A stretch of DNA of 64,000 nt from CAZMXP01 sp964570285. GTDB taxonomy: Bacteria; Planctomycetota; PLA2. Numbering within the stretch: the first letter of the stretch is position 1; every line of letters starts with the position of its first letter. The notes beneath the pieces were generated by a model. It saw nothing but the letters and a program-made list of their open reading frames with translations. It made no database searches and had not been told where the DNA came from. The position numbers and the translations under genes are program-made. Below, in pieces: positions 36,001 to 44,755 of this stretch. The stretch is taken from positions 1-64,000 of the forward strand of contig CAZMXP010000010.1 of NCBI GenBank assembly GCA_964570285.1, in the 5' to 3' direction.

Positions 36001-36591
36001 ATGCAAGCCAGCCCCATCAAGGTGATCGCCCTCTGCTCCTGCATGCTCGGCGTCTTCTTCCTGTTCAAGAGCGTCTCGATCAAGACGCCGAAATATGTGC
36101 TGCACGAACTGCTCTCGTTCAAGGTCAACAAGAGCCGCTTCTTCAGGCGCTACATCGGCCAGCAGCTCGACGCGCTGATCGGCTTCCTCTTCCTGACCGT
36201 CGGCTTCGTGTTGCAGGTCTACCTCGAGATCCACGGGCTGCAAGAGCAGGAGGGGGGGGGCGCGGGGGGGACCACCCGCGGCTTCGAGAGCTGGTGGATC
36301 GTGATCGGATGCACGGTCGTCATCCTGCTCTTCATCGTCTTCCTGCTCGCGAAGATCGCGCGCTATTTCGGCGGGAAGATCTTCGTCGAGCACGTCCGGT
36401 TCATGGTCGTCACCCACGGCTTCCCGCTCGAGAGCGACGGACCGCTGGTCCTCGAGCTGGGGAGCATCATGCGCATCGAGCGCGACGAAGAGGACACGCT
36501 GGAGTCCTACTGCAAGAAGGTGAGGGAGAAGATGAAGGTGGGCCCCGCGTTGCCCGCCGCCGGCAAGGGCCGCTCCCCCGGGCTGCGATGA
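36001..36591 (+). CDS. Membrane protein, unrecognised
   Basis: 196 residues. Helices lie at about residues 6-22, 58-77 and 98-120, and the C-terminal half (from about 125) is soluble and charged (GKIFVEHVRFMVVTHGFPLES). A Gly-rich patch at about 84-90 comes from a paired poly-G run (36252-36270). I do not recognise the family. It follows a good sigma70 promoter with a very short leader and no strong Shine-Dalgarno. Its stop overlaps the next start as ATGA; lpxB follows after that, so a role in the envelope is a reasonable guess. Confidence 0.6.
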   Translation: MQASPIKVIALCSCMLGVFFLFKSVSIKTPKYVLHELLSFKVNKSRFFRRYIGQQLDALIGFLFLTVGFVLQVYLEIHGLQEQEGGGAGGTTRGFESWWIVIGCTVVILLFIVFLLAKIARYFGGKIFVEHVRFMVVTHGFPLESDGPLVLELGSIMRIERDEEDTLESYCKKVREKMKVGPALPAAGKGRSPGLR

Positions 36592-36911
36592 CGCTCCTGC
36601 TGCACGGCCTGTCGACGGTCCTCTTCCTCGCCTGCGGGCGCGTCTACTTCCACGGACGCTTCCGCGGCGCCGCCGCCCTCGCCGCCGCCCACGCCGCCGT
36701 CGCGTCCGCCGTCGCGATCCGGACCCTCCCGCCCGTGGCCGCCGCGGCGACCCTGCTCCTGCTGCTCGCGCTGCCCCTCGGCTTCGTCGCGCTCCACGCC
36801 GTGGACGCGCGGCAGGGGCTCTTCCTGCTGCCGACGATCTACTCGATCCCGATCGCGTTCGTCGCGGGGGCGCTCCTGTGGGGGCTGCTGACGCTCGTGC
36901 TCCTCTTCTAG
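36588..36911 (+). CDS. Small hydrophobic protein, unrecognised
   Basis: 107 residues, nearly all hydrophobic, with about four membrane helices. ATG overlaps the previous stop (ATGA). lpxB begins six bases after its stop. The tight packing argues that it is a real gene of the lpxB unit. No family recognised. Confidence 0.55.
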   Translation: MTLLLHGLSTVLFLACGRVYFHGRFRGAAALAAAHAAVASAVAIRTLPPVAAAATLLLLLALPLGFVALHAVDARQGLFLLPTIYSIPIAFVAGALLWGLLTLVLLF

Positions 36912-36917
36912 CGCCCG

Positions 36918-38042
36918 ATGCGCCCCCCCCGCTTCTTCCTCTGCGCCGGCGAGCCGAGCGGCGTCGCGATCGGCGCGACGCTGATGCGCACGCTGAAGCG
37001 CCGCTGCCCGGGCGCGACCTTCGCGGGGCTCGGCGGCGACGCGATGATCGCCGAGGGGCTGCGCCTCATCTACGACCCCGCGCGCACCGCGACGATGTGG
37101 CTCTGGGGCAATCTCAAGCGCATCCCCGCCCACCGGCGCGCGCTGCGCGCCTGCGTCGAGGACTGGGAGCGCGAGCGCCCCGACGTCGTCGTCACGATCG
37201 ACTACCAGGCGTTCCACCTCTACATCGGCACCCGCGCCCGCGCGCTCGGCATCCCGGTGGTGCACTATGTCGGCTCGCAGTTCTGGGCGCGGCGCTACTT
37301 CACGCTGGAGCCGATCCGCCGCGCCTACAGCCACGTGCTGCTGATCCACGAGTTCGAGAAGGCCTACTACGACAAGGCACAAATCCCCGCGACCTTCGTC
37401 GGCCACCCGCTCTTCGAGCGCCTCGCCGAGCGCCCCCTCGACGACGCGAAGGTCGCGCGCCTTCGCTCGCTGCCGCCGCCGCGTCTCGGCCTCCTGCCCG
37501 GCAGCCGCCACGGCGAGATCACCGGCGTGCTGCCGGTCATGCTCGAGGCGGCGCTCGCTCTCCCCGCGCCCCTCACCCTTCTCATCTCCTGCGCGCGCCC
37601 CGACTCCCGGGCCTTCCTCGAGGCGGAGGTCGGCAAGCGCCGCCTGCGCGCCGAGATCCTCGACAGCTCCTCCGCGGAGATCCTCTCGGCATCGGACGCG
37701 GCGCTCATCACGAGCGGCTCCGCGTCGATGGAGGCGGTCTACTTCGACACGCCCGCCGCGGTGCTCTACCGCCTCTCGCCGCTCTCCTACTTCTTCGCCA
37801 AGCCGCACATCACCTGCCCGATCGCGCAGCCCAATCTCGTCGCGGGCAGGATCTTCATGCCCGAGTTCCTGCTTCCGTCGGGCCGCAGCGACGGCGTCGC
37901 CGCGGCGGCGCGCACGCTGCTCGTCGATCCCGGGGCGCGCGCGGCGCAGCGCGCCGAGTTCGCGGCGATCCGAGAGCGGCTCCTGCGCCACCCCGCGCCG
38001 AGCGAGGCCGCCGCCGACGTCGTCTGCAGCTTCCTGCCGTGA
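36918..38042 (+). CDS. lpxB: Lipid-A-disaccharide synthase
   Basis: 374 residues, GT19 family. The N-terminal AGEPSGV (residues 10-16) corresponds to the family AGExSGD, with Val in place of the usual Asp. LLPGSRHGEI (about 192-201) and TSGSASMEAVYFDTPAAVLYR are typical donor-site motifs. The enzyme joins UDP-diacylglucosamine and lipid X to form the lipid A disaccharide at the inner membrane. Together with waaA at 47 kb it shows that the organism makes LPS. Other lpx genes are not in the window. Its TGA overlaps the GTG of the sigma-factor gene. Confidence 0.92.
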   Translation: MRPPRFFLCAGEPSGVAIGATLMRTLKRRCPGATFAGLGGDAMIAEGLRLIYDPARTATMWLWGNLKRIPAHRRALRACVEDWERERPDVVVTIDYQAFHLYIGTRARALGIPVVHYVGSQFWARRYFTLEPIRRAYSHVLLIHEFEKAYYDKAQIPATFVGHPLFERLAERPLDDAKVARLRSLPPPRLGLLPGSRHGEITGVLPVMLEAALALPAPLTLLISCARPDSRAFLEAEVGKRRLRAEILDSSSAEILSASDAALITSGSASMEAVYFDTPAAVLYRLSPLSYFFAKPHITCPIAQPNLVAGRIFMPEFLLPSGRSDGVAAAARTLLVDPGARAAQRAEFAAIRERLLRHPAPSEAAADVVCSFLP

Positions 38043-38602
38043 GCGAGCGCGCGGAGTGGGAGCGGCAGATCGAGGAGGCGCGGCCGCGCCTCGTGCTCTG
38101 GGTGGCGGCGCGCCTCGGCACGAGGCTGCGGGCAAGGATCGAAGCGGAGGACATCGTGCAGGAGATCCTGCTGAAGGCGTTCGAGGGGCTCGCGACCTTC
38201 GAGCCGAAGCACGAGCACTCGCTGCTCGCGTGGCTCTTCACGATCGCCGAGCACCGGATCGCCGACCTCGCCGACCACTTCGGCGCCGCCAAGCGCGACG
38301 GGGAACGCGAGCGCGAGATCCACTCGCGCATCGCCGCGTCGCAGACAAGCCCCAGCATGCGCGCGAGCCGCGAGGAGCAGAAGGAACTGCTCTGGCTCGC
38401 GATGTCGGCGCTCTCCGAGCGCCACCGCGAGATCCTCCGCCTGCGCCGCTTCGAGATGCTGTCGAACGAGGAAGCGGGCGAGCGGATGGGCATCACCGCC
38501 AAGAACGCATCCGTCCTCTACGTCCGCGCCGTCGAGGCGATGCGCAAGGTGATGACGGGGGGGCTCGGGGGGGCGGAGCGCAGCGCAGTCCCCCCCGAAT
38601 GA
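38039..38602 (+). CDS. ECF-type RNA polymerase sigma factor
   Basis: 187 residues. Region 2 contains EDIVQEILLKAFEGL and LLAWLFTIAEHRIADL; region 4 contains ALSERHREILRLRRFEMLSNEEAGERMGI. This is the two-domain architecture of extracytoplasmic-function sigma factors. The GTG start overlaps lpxB by four bases, so the two are translationally coupled. No anti-sigma factor is next to it. The C-terminus (about the last 15 residues, ending AVPPE) is encoded by a G-run/C-run hairpin repeat, not by conserved sequence. Confidence 0.9.
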   Translation: MSERAEWERQIEEARPRLVLWVAARLGTRLRARIEAEDIVQEILLKAFEGLATFEPKHEHSLLAWLFTIAEHRIADLADHFGAAKRDGEREREIHSRIAASQTSPSMRASREEQKELLWLAMSALSERHREILRLRRFEMLSNEEAGERMGITAKNASVLYVRAVEAMRKVMTGGLGGAERSAVPPE

Positions 38603-38680
38603 TCCAGGGGATCGGGGGGGCTTGCCCCCCATAGCGCGCAGCGCGACGGGGGGCGGAGCGGAGTCCCCCCTGAGTAATCC
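38557..38680. repeat. GC hairpin repeats, two copies plus an inner hairpin
   Basis: Unit pattern: G-run, CGGAGCG..., AGT, C-run, GA(A/G)T. Copy 1 spans about 38557-38605 and includes the sigma-factor stop. Copy 2 spans 38647-38680. Between them GGGGGGGCTTGCCCCCC (38614-38630) forms another hairpin. A third copy ends the DUF983 gene at 55589-55625. Probably REP-like or terminator elements. Confidence 0.7.
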
Positions 38681-38789
38681 GAAGGGCGAGCGGTAGGCCT
38701 TGCGCCAGTTGCGCTGACATGGAGGGTTGGCAGTACAAGCCTCGGGCGCTGCGCGCCCTCGCTATGGCCTGCGTCAGAACCGGATCGCG

Positions 38790-38972
38790 GGTAGCTGATT
38801 TGCTGAGGAACCCAGGAAGAGAGGAGTCCATGAGTGCAGGTTGGAGCATCTCGGGACTCAGATGGATCGATTGCGCCTCCACCTTGACTCCTGGGTTCCT
38901 AGATTCCTGGGTTCCTTCTTCCAACCTCACGACGAAGGCTGTGGTCCGCCGCACCGCGCAGTCCTCGGTGCA
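38790..38972 (-). repeat. Interspersed repeat A, copy 2, inverted
   Basis: Read on the minus strand it has the same order as the copies at 28.3 and 55.7 kb: ACCGCACC, then CTTCGTCG, arm GAACCCAG GAATCTAG GAACCCAG (about 38891-38917), inner GATGCTCC, and the closing arm CTTCCTGGGTTCCTCAG (38803-38819). Part B is absent. The remaining intergenic stretches around it (38681-38789 and 38973-39149) show no gene. Confidence 0.82.
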
Positions 38973-39169
38973 GTTGCATCCTGAGAAGGTTGCGCGGCAA
39001 GCTCCTGGTGCGCCCCGGAACGCACTTCGCGCCTGAATCCCGAACAACCCAGGAGAGCGGCACCCGGTGGTGGCACAGAGAGCCCGTGGCGGCCTCGTAC
39101 GCGGCACGAGGGGGTCTTTAGGAAGCTCGTTCCCGGTGCGCGGCTGCGGTTGGACGTCCTCGGCGGCAG

Positions 39170-39175
39170 TAGAAT
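39170..39175 (+). promoter_or_regulatory. -10 box of the beta-propeller lipoprotein gene
   Basis: TAGAAT ends seven bases before the GTG at 39183, a leaderless-type spacing. No -35 at standard spacing. Confidence 0.35.
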
Positions 39176-39182
39176 CTGTCGC

Positions 39183-39902
39183 GTGGGGCGTTGTGTCGTG
39201 CTCCTCGTGGCGTTGGGGGCTGCCGTGGGCGGGTGCGGCTTCGGCCGCATCGCCGATGCGGTCTGCAGCGCCGCCGCGTTCGGCTTCACGACCGGCTGCG
39301 ACACCGGATCCACGTCGCTGGTCGCGGGCGCGCCGCGCGTCGATGTCGTCGATGCGGAGACAGGGGACCGATCCGCGCTGTCGAGCCCGAGCCTGGGCGG
39401 CGGCGCCGACTTCGCGGTCGGAGCGATCGCCTGGGACGGCGGCGACGGCTGCGTCGTCATGGTCGCGGAGGAGAGGGACGCGCTTTACGCGGTCGACGGC
39501 GGGAGCGGCGCGCGCAGGGTGATCTCCGACCTCGGTCGCGGACAGGGCCCGCCCTTCGACGCGATGCGCGGAGTGGCCGTCGATGCGTCCCGTCGGATGG
39601 CCTACGTGTCGGACGTGGGGCTCGACGCGTTGGTCGCCGTCGATCTCGCGACCGGCGATCGCGTGATCGTGGCCGGGCCCGGGACCGGGAGCGGCCCCTC
39701 CCTAGGGAACGTCCCCTTCTTCGTGCTCGGCTCCGACCTCGAGCACGCCTATCTGGTGGACTGGGACAGCGACCGACTGCTGCGCGTCGACCTCGCCACC
39801 GGCAATCGGACCGTGCTCTCCTCGGAGGGTCTCGCGGGCCGCACCCCCTGGTCCATGGCGCTCTCTCCCAGCCGCAACCGTCTCTACGTCACGCGCTACT
39901 GA
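39183..39902 (+). CDS. Putative beta-propeller lipoprotein
   Basis: 239 residues from the GTG at 39183. A short signal sequence ends in a lipobox-like GGC (about residue 18). The rest has repeated propeller-like blades (DAMRGVAVDASRRMAYVSDVG, LDALVAVDLATGDRVIVAGPG, LLRVDLATGNRTVLSSEG). These resemble NHL or SMP-30-like folds, though with only about four clear blades. An in-frame TTG at 39150 is an alternative start, but it would add residues before the signal sequence. A possible -10 box ends seven bases upstream. Function unknown. Confidence 0.65.
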   Translation: MGRCVVLLVALGAAVGGCGFGRIADAVCSAAAFGFTTGCDTGSTSLVAGAPRVDVVDAETGDRSALSSPSLGGGADFAVGAIAWDGGDGCVVMVAEERDALYAVDGGSGARRVISDLGRGQGPPFDAMRGVAVDASRRMAYVSDVGLDALVAVDLATGDRVIVAGPGTGSGPSLGNVPFFVLGSDLEHAYLVDWDSDRLLRVDLATGNRTVLSSEGLAGRTPWSMALSPSRNRLYVTRY

Positions 39903-40029
39903 GCGGCGACGCGCGGCGCGGCCCTCGGCTGTCGCCCGTCTGGTTGGCGCGTGCGGATCAGAGCGGAGCCAAAGCTCCGGCGGTCGAGGATAGACTGGGA
40001 AGACCCGCCTGCCCGTCGTCGAAGTGCAC

Positions 40030-41901
40030 ATGAAGGACGCACCTGCTCGACTCGCGATGCTCTGCGCGGTCCTGCTCGCCTGCTGCGGCGGGGCGCCAAT
40101 TGCGGAGCTGCCCCTGGGGCAGTCCGGATCGGGCACCTACCGCCTCGCGGGGCGGGTGACGGACAGCGCGGGATGGCCCGTGGAGGGCGCCGAGGTATCC
40201 CTCGGCGAGATGAGTGGCGACGTCAGGCGGGCGGAGCCGCGGTCGACGCGATGCGCCGACGATGGAACGTTCGAGTTCGTGGGGGTCACGATGGGCAACT
40301 GCCAGCTTGCGGTGCAAGCCGCTGGCTATGCCACGACCTGTCGCTCCGTGCCCTCCGGCGATGCGGACCTCGCGTTGACGCTATGGCGCCCGGCCTCCAT
40401 ATCCGGCGTGGTCGTGGACGCGGCGGGCCTTCCGACACGCGCCGAGGTGTCGCGCCTCTCGGACCGCGGCATGTGGGGAACACCCTCCGATGCGACCGAC
40501 GAGTCCGGCGCATTCCGGTATGACGGGCGTACGCCGGGGTCCTTCCACATCCGTGCACTCACGAAGAGCGGCGAGGAGGCCGATCTGCTGTTGCAACTCG
40601 CCGAGGGGGCCCAGCATCACGGCCTGCGCCTGCAAGTCGGCCCCCCGCGGCGATCATGGGTGCGGCTCCGGACCGTCGACCACGGAGGCAAGGGCGTGGC
40701 TGCGGAGGAGTTGTCCTTCACCTGGTCCGACGGGCGCCCGCGCATCGAGCCCGTGGGACAGGAGGTGCTGGCCGTCTACGATCTGCCGCCCGGAAGCGAG
40801 GTCACGCTGCGGGTGCAGAGGGGCGACGAGGCCGCGGCCGATCTCCGCGCGAAGACCGCATCGTCACCCGACAGCGCTCCCGCGGAGTTGACTCTCCCCC
40901 AGATGGTCCCCGTCCGTTTCGAGTCCGAGCCGCACGTAGACCGCCTCGGCGTGGGCGTCTGGCGCGGGGACTGGGAGATCGAGTTCGGCAGGACGCCACA
41001 GCGGCTGAGTCCAGCTTGCAGCTACGACGTGCGGTTCGAGGCGCGCGGCTATCTGCCGCACATCGAGTTCGACTGGCGACCGTCGCCGGAGGGCTCGGTG
41101 CTCAGGGTCCCGCTGAAGCCCGCGGCGACCGTGACCGGCACGGTCGTGGACCTCGACGGCAGGCCGCTCCCGAGTGCCACGGTCAAGGTCGGCGGTGTCG
41201 AATACTCCACCCCGGTCAGCGACGACGGGACCTTCAGCCTCGACGCTCTCGAACCCGGGGAGCAGGTGATCTGCGCGGATGTCGCGTGGACGCGCGTGGC
41301 CGCCACGCGCGTGCGCGCGGTTGCAGGAGTGGCCACAGACATCGGCAACCTGGTCGCCCAACGGCCTCGCCGGGTCGCAGGCCGCATTCGCGACGAATCC
41401 GGCCGCCCGATCGGCGGCGCCCAACTCACCTTCGTGACGCTGCTGCGGGGCGGGTACTTCCTCTCAGACTCCGCCGACCAGTCCGAGACCTACTCGCACC
41501 ACGACGGCCGGTTCGCCTTCGAGGTGCCCGGCGTCGCCGGCACCCTGATCGCCCACAAGCAGGGTTTTGGGACGACTCCTGTCGCGTGGCCCGAGGGCGA
41601 ACCGGTGGGCCTCGAGGTCGTGTTGCCGCGCCCCGCGCTGCTGCGAGTCTCCGCGCTGCCCGAGCCCGAGTGGAACGACACCGGCTGGACCTGCTCGATC
41701 CGCTGGCCGGACGGGACCGTGTGGGACATCGACGAGTTCCTCCCCTGCGACGTGGAGGTAGCCCCGGGTGCAATCGAAGTCCTGGGCCACTTCCAGCCCT
41801 ACCGCATCGCGCCCTACTTCCGGTCCGACCTCGGCGGCACGAGGACGCGCAGCATCCTCGCTGTCGCCGGCGAGACCTTCCGCGTCGAGTTCGAGCGATA
41901 G
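40030..41901 (+). CDS. Lipoprotein with carboxypeptidase-regulatory-like repeats
   Basis: About 623 residues. Lipobox LLACC near residue 18-20 predicts a lipid anchor. Beta-sandwich units are marked by GRVTDSAGWPVEGAEVSL, GVVVDAAGLPTRAEVSRL, GTVVDLDGRPLPSATVKV and GRIRDESGRPIGGAQLTF. Same type as the large proteins at 17.2 and 50.6 kb. The ATG at 40030 is preferred over an in-frame GTG at 40024. A TAGACT box lies at 39991. It precedes the PEGA-domain kinase gene by 50 bases on the same strand. Function unknown. Confidence 0.75.
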   Translation: MKDAPARLAMLCAVLLACCGGAPIAELPLGQSGSGTYRLAGRVTDSAGWPVEGAEVSLGEMSGDVRRAEPRSTRCADDGTFEFVGVTMGNCQLAVQAAGYATTCRSVPSGDADLALTLWRPASISGVVVDAAGLPTRAEVSRLSDRGMWGTPSDATDESGAFRYDGRTPGSFHIRALTKSGEEADLLLQLAEGAQHHGLRLQVGPPRRSWVRLRTVDHGGKGVAAEELSFTWSDGRPRIEPVGQEVLAVYDLPPGSEVTLRVQRGDEAAADLRAKTASSPDSAPAELTLPQMVPVRFESEPHVDRLGVGVWRGDWEIEFGRTPQRLSPACSYDVRFEARGYLPHIEFDWRPSPEGSVLRVPLKPAATVTGTVVDLDGRPLPSATVKVGGVEYSTPVSDDGTFSLDALEPGEQVICADVAWTRVAATRVRAVAGVATDIGNLVAQRPRRVAGRIRDESGRPIGGAQLTFVTLLRGGYFLSDSADQSETYSHHDGRFAFEVPGVAGTLIAHKQGFGTTPVAWPEGEPVGLEVVLPRPALLRVSALPEPEWNDTGWTCSIRWPDGTVWDIDEFLPCDVEVAPGAIEVLGHFQPYRIAPYFRSDLGGTRTRSILAVAGETFRVEFER

Positions 41902-41951
41902 TCTCCCCCTGTAGTCCCGGGCGCGGGTTTCCGCTATCAACATGGAGCGCG

Positions 41952-43973
41952 ATGGAGTCCGACGAAGAACTGCTCGCCCGCCTCGTCGAGGAGTACCACC
42001 GGCGCTCGGCGCAGGGGGCGCGCCCGTCGCCGGAGGAGTTCCGCGGGCAGGCAGGCGCCTGCTACGAAAGGCTGCTCGAACTCCTCCGGCAGGAGGCGCT
42101 GCTCGACAGCGCCATCGAAGGGGGCACGGGGGAACGGTTCCCGCGCACCTTCGGCGAATACACGCTGCTCGAACTGCTCGGCCGCGGCGGCATCGGCAAC
42201 GTCTACAAGGCGGTCCACCGCCCCCTCGCACGCACCGTCGCGCTGAAGGTCTTGCAGGGCGGGTGGGCCGACGACGCGGAACTGGTCGAGCGGTTCCAGC
42301 GCGGCGCGCGGGCGGCGGCGCAGGTCGAGCACGACCATGTCGTGCGCATCCACGATGTCGGGGTCTTCGAGGGAAGGCCCTACATCGCGATGTCGCTTGT
42401 CACGGGCAGCGACCTGAACGTGCTGTTCAAGAAGCTGCGCGTCGCGGGTCCGGCCCCCTTCACCCCCACCCATCACGCGATTCTCGACGAAGCCAACATC
42501 CCGGGCCACGGCACCGACACCGCAGCCTTCGTGCGGCGCATCGCGGCGCTGCTCGCCGGTCCCGCCGACGCGCTCGACCTCTACCACCGGGCCGGAATCC
42601 TCCACCGCGACGTCAAGCCCGCCAACCTGCTGCTCGACCGCGGCGGACGCCTCGTGCTCACCGACTTCGACCTTGCGCGACGCTTCGAGACGAGCGCGCA
42701 GACGGCCGGCGGCACCCTCGGCACGCCGGGGTACATGAGCCCCGAGCAGTGGGATCCGGCGGTGGCCGAGATCGATGCGCGCAGCGACGTCTACTCTCTC
42801 GGGTGCGTCCTCTTCGAGGCGCTGACGCGCCATCCGCCCTTCCACGACGCCGACGATCCGGTGCGGACGATGAAGCGGGTGCTGACGGAGTCGGCACCCG
42901 ACCCGGTGCGTTTCGTGCCCGACCTCGCCGCGGATGCGCGCCGAGTCGTCGGAAAGGCGCTGGAGAGGCGCCGCGAGGATCGCTACGCGGACGCCGCGGC
43001 GTTTGCCGCGGACCTGCGCGCGCTCGCAAGGGCGGGCTCGGTCGCGGCGCGGCCCGTCCCGCTCGCGCGGCGGCTCGCGCGGCGCGCGTGGCAGCGGCGG
43101 GCCCCGCTCGCCGCGGCGCTGCTGACCGCGCTGGTCGCGCTCCTGCTCTGGGCCTCCCGCGGCGCGCACCTGTCGATCCTGCCGTGGCCCGACGCCGACG
43201 TCTGGCTCGACGGCGTCGCGCTCGGGCGCACGCCGCTCAAGGACCGCCGGGTCAGCGCGGGGGAGCACGACGTCGTGCTGCGCCGCACCGGCTTTCGGGA
43301 GCATCGCGTGCGCTTCCATGTCGCCGCGGGCGAGTCGCGCACCCTCGACCCGCGCCTGCCGATCCTCGACGAGAACGATCCCGCGGTGCTCGTGGCGATC
43401 TTCGAGGCGGCGGGCGTCCGCACGCTCCAGCCGCCTCCGCGAGCGACCTACCGCACCGAGCCCGCCCGTCGCGGCGCGCCCCTTCCGCTGCTGCCCCGTG
43501 GCAAGGTGCGGCGCGCCGATTGCAAGACCTTCGAGATCGAGGCTGCTGCGGTCGAGGATGCGGAGCTGGTTCTACAGGAGATCGACGGCCAGGAGGTCTG
43601 GCGCAGGCCGCTTCGCCTCGTCGCCGGCCGCAACCGCGCGGAGGGCGCGCCGGAACTGCTCGTCGGCGCGACCTACCGCTGGAGGACCGGCGGCAGCGAG
43701 TGGGTGGAATTCACCGTCGTGAAGGATCTCGACCTGACCAGCGTGATGTCGGTACGTGCGGACGGCCACAACTCGCTTGCGGACAAGCTGGAGACCCGAC
43801 TGCTGCACCAGGAGGAGCTCTTCACCGCCCTGCTGGTGAAACTGAGGGGGCTCGGGGGCGGCGCGGAGACTGAGACGCAGATGCGCTGGAGCGCCGTCGA
43901 CGCGCTGGGCATCCGCAACTCGGCGGAGGCGGAGGTGATCGGCCGCGACCTGGTCGGCGATGGCGAGCGGTGA
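41952..43973 (+). CDS. Membrane Ser/Thr protein kinase with PEGA domain
   Basis: 673 residues. The N-terminal about 65 residues are a leader common in planctomycete kinases. The kinase domain spans about 70-370: glycine loop GRGGIGNVY (78-86), Lys99 (VALKVL), catalytic HRDVKPANLLLD (218-229) and GTPGYMSPEQW. The magnesium motif reads DFD (238-240) instead of DFG. A membrane helix lies at about 383-400. A PEGA domain follows (DVWLDGVALGRTPLKDRRVSAGEH), then an unrecognised extracytoplasmic region. The last codons (GDGER) and stop lie within a 65-bp direct repeat. Substrates are unknown. Confidence 0.88.
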   Translation: MESDEELLARLVEEYHRRSAQGARPSPEEFRGQAGACYERLLELLRQEALLDSAIEGGTGERFPRTFGEYTLLELLGRGGIGNVYKAVHRPLARTVALKVLQGGWADDAELVERFQRGARAAAQVEHDHVVRIHDVGVFEGRPYIAMSLVTGSDLNVLFKKLRVAGPAPFTPTHHAILDEANIPGHGTDTAAFVRRIAALLAGPADALDLYHRAGILHRDVKPANLLLDRGGRLVLTDFDLARRFETSAQTAGGTLGTPGYMSPEQWDPAVAEIDARSDVYSLGCVLFEALTRHPPFHDADDPVRTMKRVLTESAPDPVRFVPDLAADARRVVGKALERRREDRYADAAAFAADLRALARAGSVAARPVPLARRLARRAWQRRAPLAAALLTALVALLLWASRGAHLSILPWPDADVWLDGVALGRTPLKDRRVSAGEHDVVLRRTGFREHRVRFHVAAGESRTLDPRLPILDENDPAVLVAIFEAAGVRTLQPPPRATYRTEPARRGAPLPLLPRGKVRRADCKTFEIEAAAVEDAELVLQEIDGQEVWRRPLRLVAGRNRAEGAPELLVGATYRWRTGGSEWVEFTVVKDLDLTSVMSVRADGHNSLADKLETRLLHQEELFTALLVKLRGLGGGAETETQMRWSAVDALGIRNSAEAEVIGRDLVGDGER

Positions 43974-44019
43974 GGGTGGAATTTTCCCCAAGAGCGGTAC
44001 TAACGAGCCTGGCTCCGCC
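43955..44019. repeat. 65-bp direct repeat, left copy
   Basis: Contains the last codons and stop of the kinase gene. It matches 44691-44755 with a single difference (ATTTTCC here, ATATTCC there). The two copies bracket the Uma2 gene; the repeat period is 736 bases. Confidence 0.95.
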
Positions 44020-44024
44020 TGTGC

Positions 44025-44564
44025 TCAGAAGATCGCGGCCACAGGAAGTTCGAAGCCGGGCAGCAGGTCGCCTCCGCGAATGACTTCCGACTCGGCGAAG
44101 GCTACCGGCTTTCCGCCCGCGCGGTGGACAGCGACCGTCCGCGCCTGAGGATCCACCACCCAGACCTCCGCCGCCCCCGCCTCAAGCCACTCGGCGACCT
44201 TCTCACGGACGTAGCCAGGGCGGTCGTCGGGCGAGAGCACCTCGACCGCGAGATCCGGAGCGCCCGGGTAGAACCCGCGGACTGGCACGGGCGTGCGACC
44301 CGCACGGACGAACGAGACATCCGGCGCGCGCACCGTGTCGGGGTCGTGCGAGAGGAGGAAGCCCGTCTCGGCGGCGAAGACCGTTCCGAGCTGGCGAGCG
44401 GTCACGAATCCGGTGAGTCGGTACGCGAGCATGTTGGCGACCCGGCCATGGTCGGCCCCAGCCGGGACCATCATCACGAGCTTCCCCCGGACGAGTTCGC
44501 ACCGACCGATGTCCCCGGCGCGGAGCAGCGCCTCGGCGGTCGTGATTGCGGCGGCCATGGGCAT
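44025..44564 (-). CDS. Uma2-family PD-(D/E)XK nuclease-like protein
   Basis: 179 residues. Uma2 (DUF820) fold with the nuclease residues in place: Asp82 (RAPDVSFV), Glu108 (LAVEVLSPDD) and Lys122 (VREKVAEWLEAG), then EVWVVDPQ. The family is abundant in cyanobacteria and planctomycetes; biological targets are unknown. A TACAAT box (44575-44570) lies five bases before the first ATG at 44564, so the second ATG at 44558 may be the start used. The gene sits antisense between two 65-bp direct repeats. Confidence 0.85.
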   Translation of the reverse strand: MPMAAAITTAEALLRAGDIGRCELVRGKLVMMVPAGADHGRVANMLAYRLTGFVTARQLGTVFAAETGFLLSHDPDTVRAPDVSFVRAGRTPVPVRGFYPGAPDLAVEVLSPDDRPGYVREKVAEWLEAGAAEVWVVDPQARTVAVHRAGGKPVAFAESEVIRGGDLLPGFELPVAAIF

Positions 44565-44569
44565 CGGCG

Positions 44570-44575
44570 ATTGTA
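44570..44575 (-). promoter_or_regulatory. -10 box of the Uma2 gene
   Basis: TACAAT on the minus strand, 5 or 11 bases before the two possible ATG starts. The context TACAATCGCCGATGCCC is almost the same as before waaA (TACAATCGGCCGATGCCC). Confidence 0.35.
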
Positions 44576-44690
44576 GCCCATGCCCATTTGACGGGAGTGG
44601 GTGTCACGCGCCAATCGCGCCAGGAATAGCGCGAGAGGAGGAGGGAGGGGCTCAGGCCAGACTCAAGCGGCGCGGGAGCGGCAGTCTGTA

Positions 44691-44755
44691 CGGCGATGGC
44701 GAGCGGTGAGGGTGGAATATTCCCCAAGAGCGGTACTAACGAGCCTGGCTCCGCC
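44691..44755. repeat. 65-bp direct repeat, right copy
   Basis: Second copy of 43955-44019. Here the GDGER-encoding end of the kinase gene is preserved as a fragment with no kinase upstream. Its right part includes the last codons and stop of the CPBP protease gene on the other strand. The inner TGGAATATTCCCCA is palindromic in this copy only. Confidence 0.95.

Noticed and set aside
38719..39036. Frame encoding TKAVVRRTAQ-like peptide, similar to frames at 28.2 and 55.7 kb
   Set aside because: The shared peptide comes from the A-type DNA repeat read in the same phase, not from a conserved protein.
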